6,065 nucleotides of DNA, from contig JAHEDL010000061.1 in NCBI GenBank assembly GCA_024641255.1, forward strand, positions 1 through 6,065. The letters are read 5' to 3'. Shown here in pieces: positions 5,457 to 6,065 of the stretch; within the stretch, counting starts at the first letter, position 1, and each line of letters begins with the position of its first letter. The notes below the pieces were generated by a model. The model was not told where the DNA came from and ran no database searches. It saw nothing but the letters and a program-made list of their open reading frames with translations. Made by a program: the position numbers and the translations under genes. Source of the DNA: Pseudorhodobacter sp. Its GTDB lineage: Bacteria; Pseudomonadota; Alphaproteobacteria; Rhodobacterales; Rhodobacteraceae.

Positions 5457-6065
5457 TCAAAGCTGGATCCAGGCGGTTTTCAGGTCGGTGTATTTGTCCA
5501 GCGCGTGCAAGGATTTGTCGTGGCCGTTGCCCGATTGCTTGACGCCACCCAGCGGCACCGAATTATCGGTGCCGCCATAGGTGTTCACATGCACGACGCC
5601 AGCGCGAATACCGCGGACCATCCGATGCGCGCGGGACAGGTTCGATGTCCAGACGCCAGCCGCAAGACCGAAATCGGTGGCATTGGCCAGACGCAGCGCT
5701 TCGGCGTCGTCTTTGAACGGGGTGACGGCAAGCACCGGGCCAAACACCTCTTCGCGGTACAGACGATGTTCGGGGCGCACGCCGGTTACGATGGTGGGCT
5801 CCATATAGTAGCCGCCGGTTTCGGTAAGGGTGCGGTTGCCACCCAGCACCACCGAACCGCCGTCTTTTGTGGCATCGGCAACAAAGCCCAGATTGCCCGC
5901 AAGTTGCGTTTCAGAGTTCACCGCGCCGATCTGGGTGCCCAAGCTCAGCGGGTTGCCGACCAGCATTTTTTCTGCCGTTTTGGCAAGCATAGAGACGAAT
6001 TCGTCATGCACCGACGCTTCGACCAACAACCGCGAACCCGCGACGCAGACCTGTCCGGCGTTGCG
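5457..6065 (-). CDS. Aldehyde dehydrogenase, PuuC-like, C-terminal part (5' end beyond window)
   Basis: NAD(P)-dependent oxidation of an aldehyde to its acid, in the cytoplasm. The window holds the last 202 residues of a protein usually near 490-500 aa; the frame runs open to the right edge. It begins RNAGQVCVAGSR, the catalytic-site motif, with the nucleophile Cys at residue 7 (codon 6045-6047). The cofactor-contacting Glu and Phe are in EEVFGPV (Glu105, Phe107). The C-terminal block has NTYGGTDNSVPLGGVKQSGNG (starting at 161) and then DKSLHALDKYTDLKTAWIQL, very like the end of E. coli PuuC, the gamma-glutamyl-aminobutyraldehyde dehydrogenase of putrescine breakdown. The exact substrate cannot be set from this half: betaine-aldehyde and other amino-aldehyde enzymes are close. 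An apparent start at 6029 is an internal TTG (Leu), not a real start. The stop is 84 bp upstream of the Tm-1-like gene. Confidence 0.93.
   Translation of the reverse strand, partial: RNAGQVCVAGSRLLVEASVHDEFVSMLAKTAEKMLVGNPLSLGTQIGAVNSETQLAGNLGFVADATKDGGSVVLGGNRTLTETGGYYMEPTIVTGVRPEHRLYREEVFGPVLAVTPFKDDAEALRLANATDFGLAAGVWTSNLSRAHRMVRGIRAGVVHVNTYGGTDNSVPLGGVKQSGNGHDKSLHALDKYTDLKTAWIQL

Overview
The window is a GC-rich stretch whose recognisable genes all lie on the minus strand. Codon use, the protein families and a GC-rich intergenic repeat motif (5401-5452) suggest an alphaproteobacterium of the Rhodobacterales type. This placement is an inference, since no rRNA or marker gene is present.

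In transcription order (high to low coordinates) the window holds: (1) the C-terminal 202 residues of an NAD(P)-dependent aldehyde dehydrogenase resembling PuuC, entering from the right edge with its catalytic Cys motif intact; (2) an 84-bp gap almost filled by a hairpin-bearing repeat; (3) a complete 409-aa Tm-1-like/UPF0261 ATP-binding protein; (4) an 81-bp gap; (5) a complete CorA-family divalent-metal channel with an intact GMN motif and a CorA-type MPEL loop; (6) a roughly 400-bp non-coding region, AT-rich on its left side, with several inverted repeats, a duplicated two-part motif and a probable promoter; (7) a large BapA-like surface adhesin with an N-terminal BapA-prefix-like domain, a Gly-rich linker and seven complete tandem Ig-like repeats plus the start of an eighth.

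The most notable observation is at the left edge. The adhesin frame is stopped by TAA at 37-39 inside repeat eight, yet the same frame continues with repeat-like sequence up to the window border. The C-terminal secretion signal expected for a type I-secreted adhesin is therefore cut off. This could be a nonsense mutation (a recent pseudogene or phase-off allele), a sequencing error, or a site of readthrough.

The aldehyde dehydrogenase and Tm-1-like genes may belong to one catabolic transcription unit, with corA possibly co-transcribed. The adhesin appears to have its own promoter. I found no CRISPR array, tRNA, rRNA, transposase or phage gene. The possible novelty lies in the adhesin interruption, the structured upstream region, and the uncharacterised Tm-1-like protein next to an aldehyde dehydrogenase.
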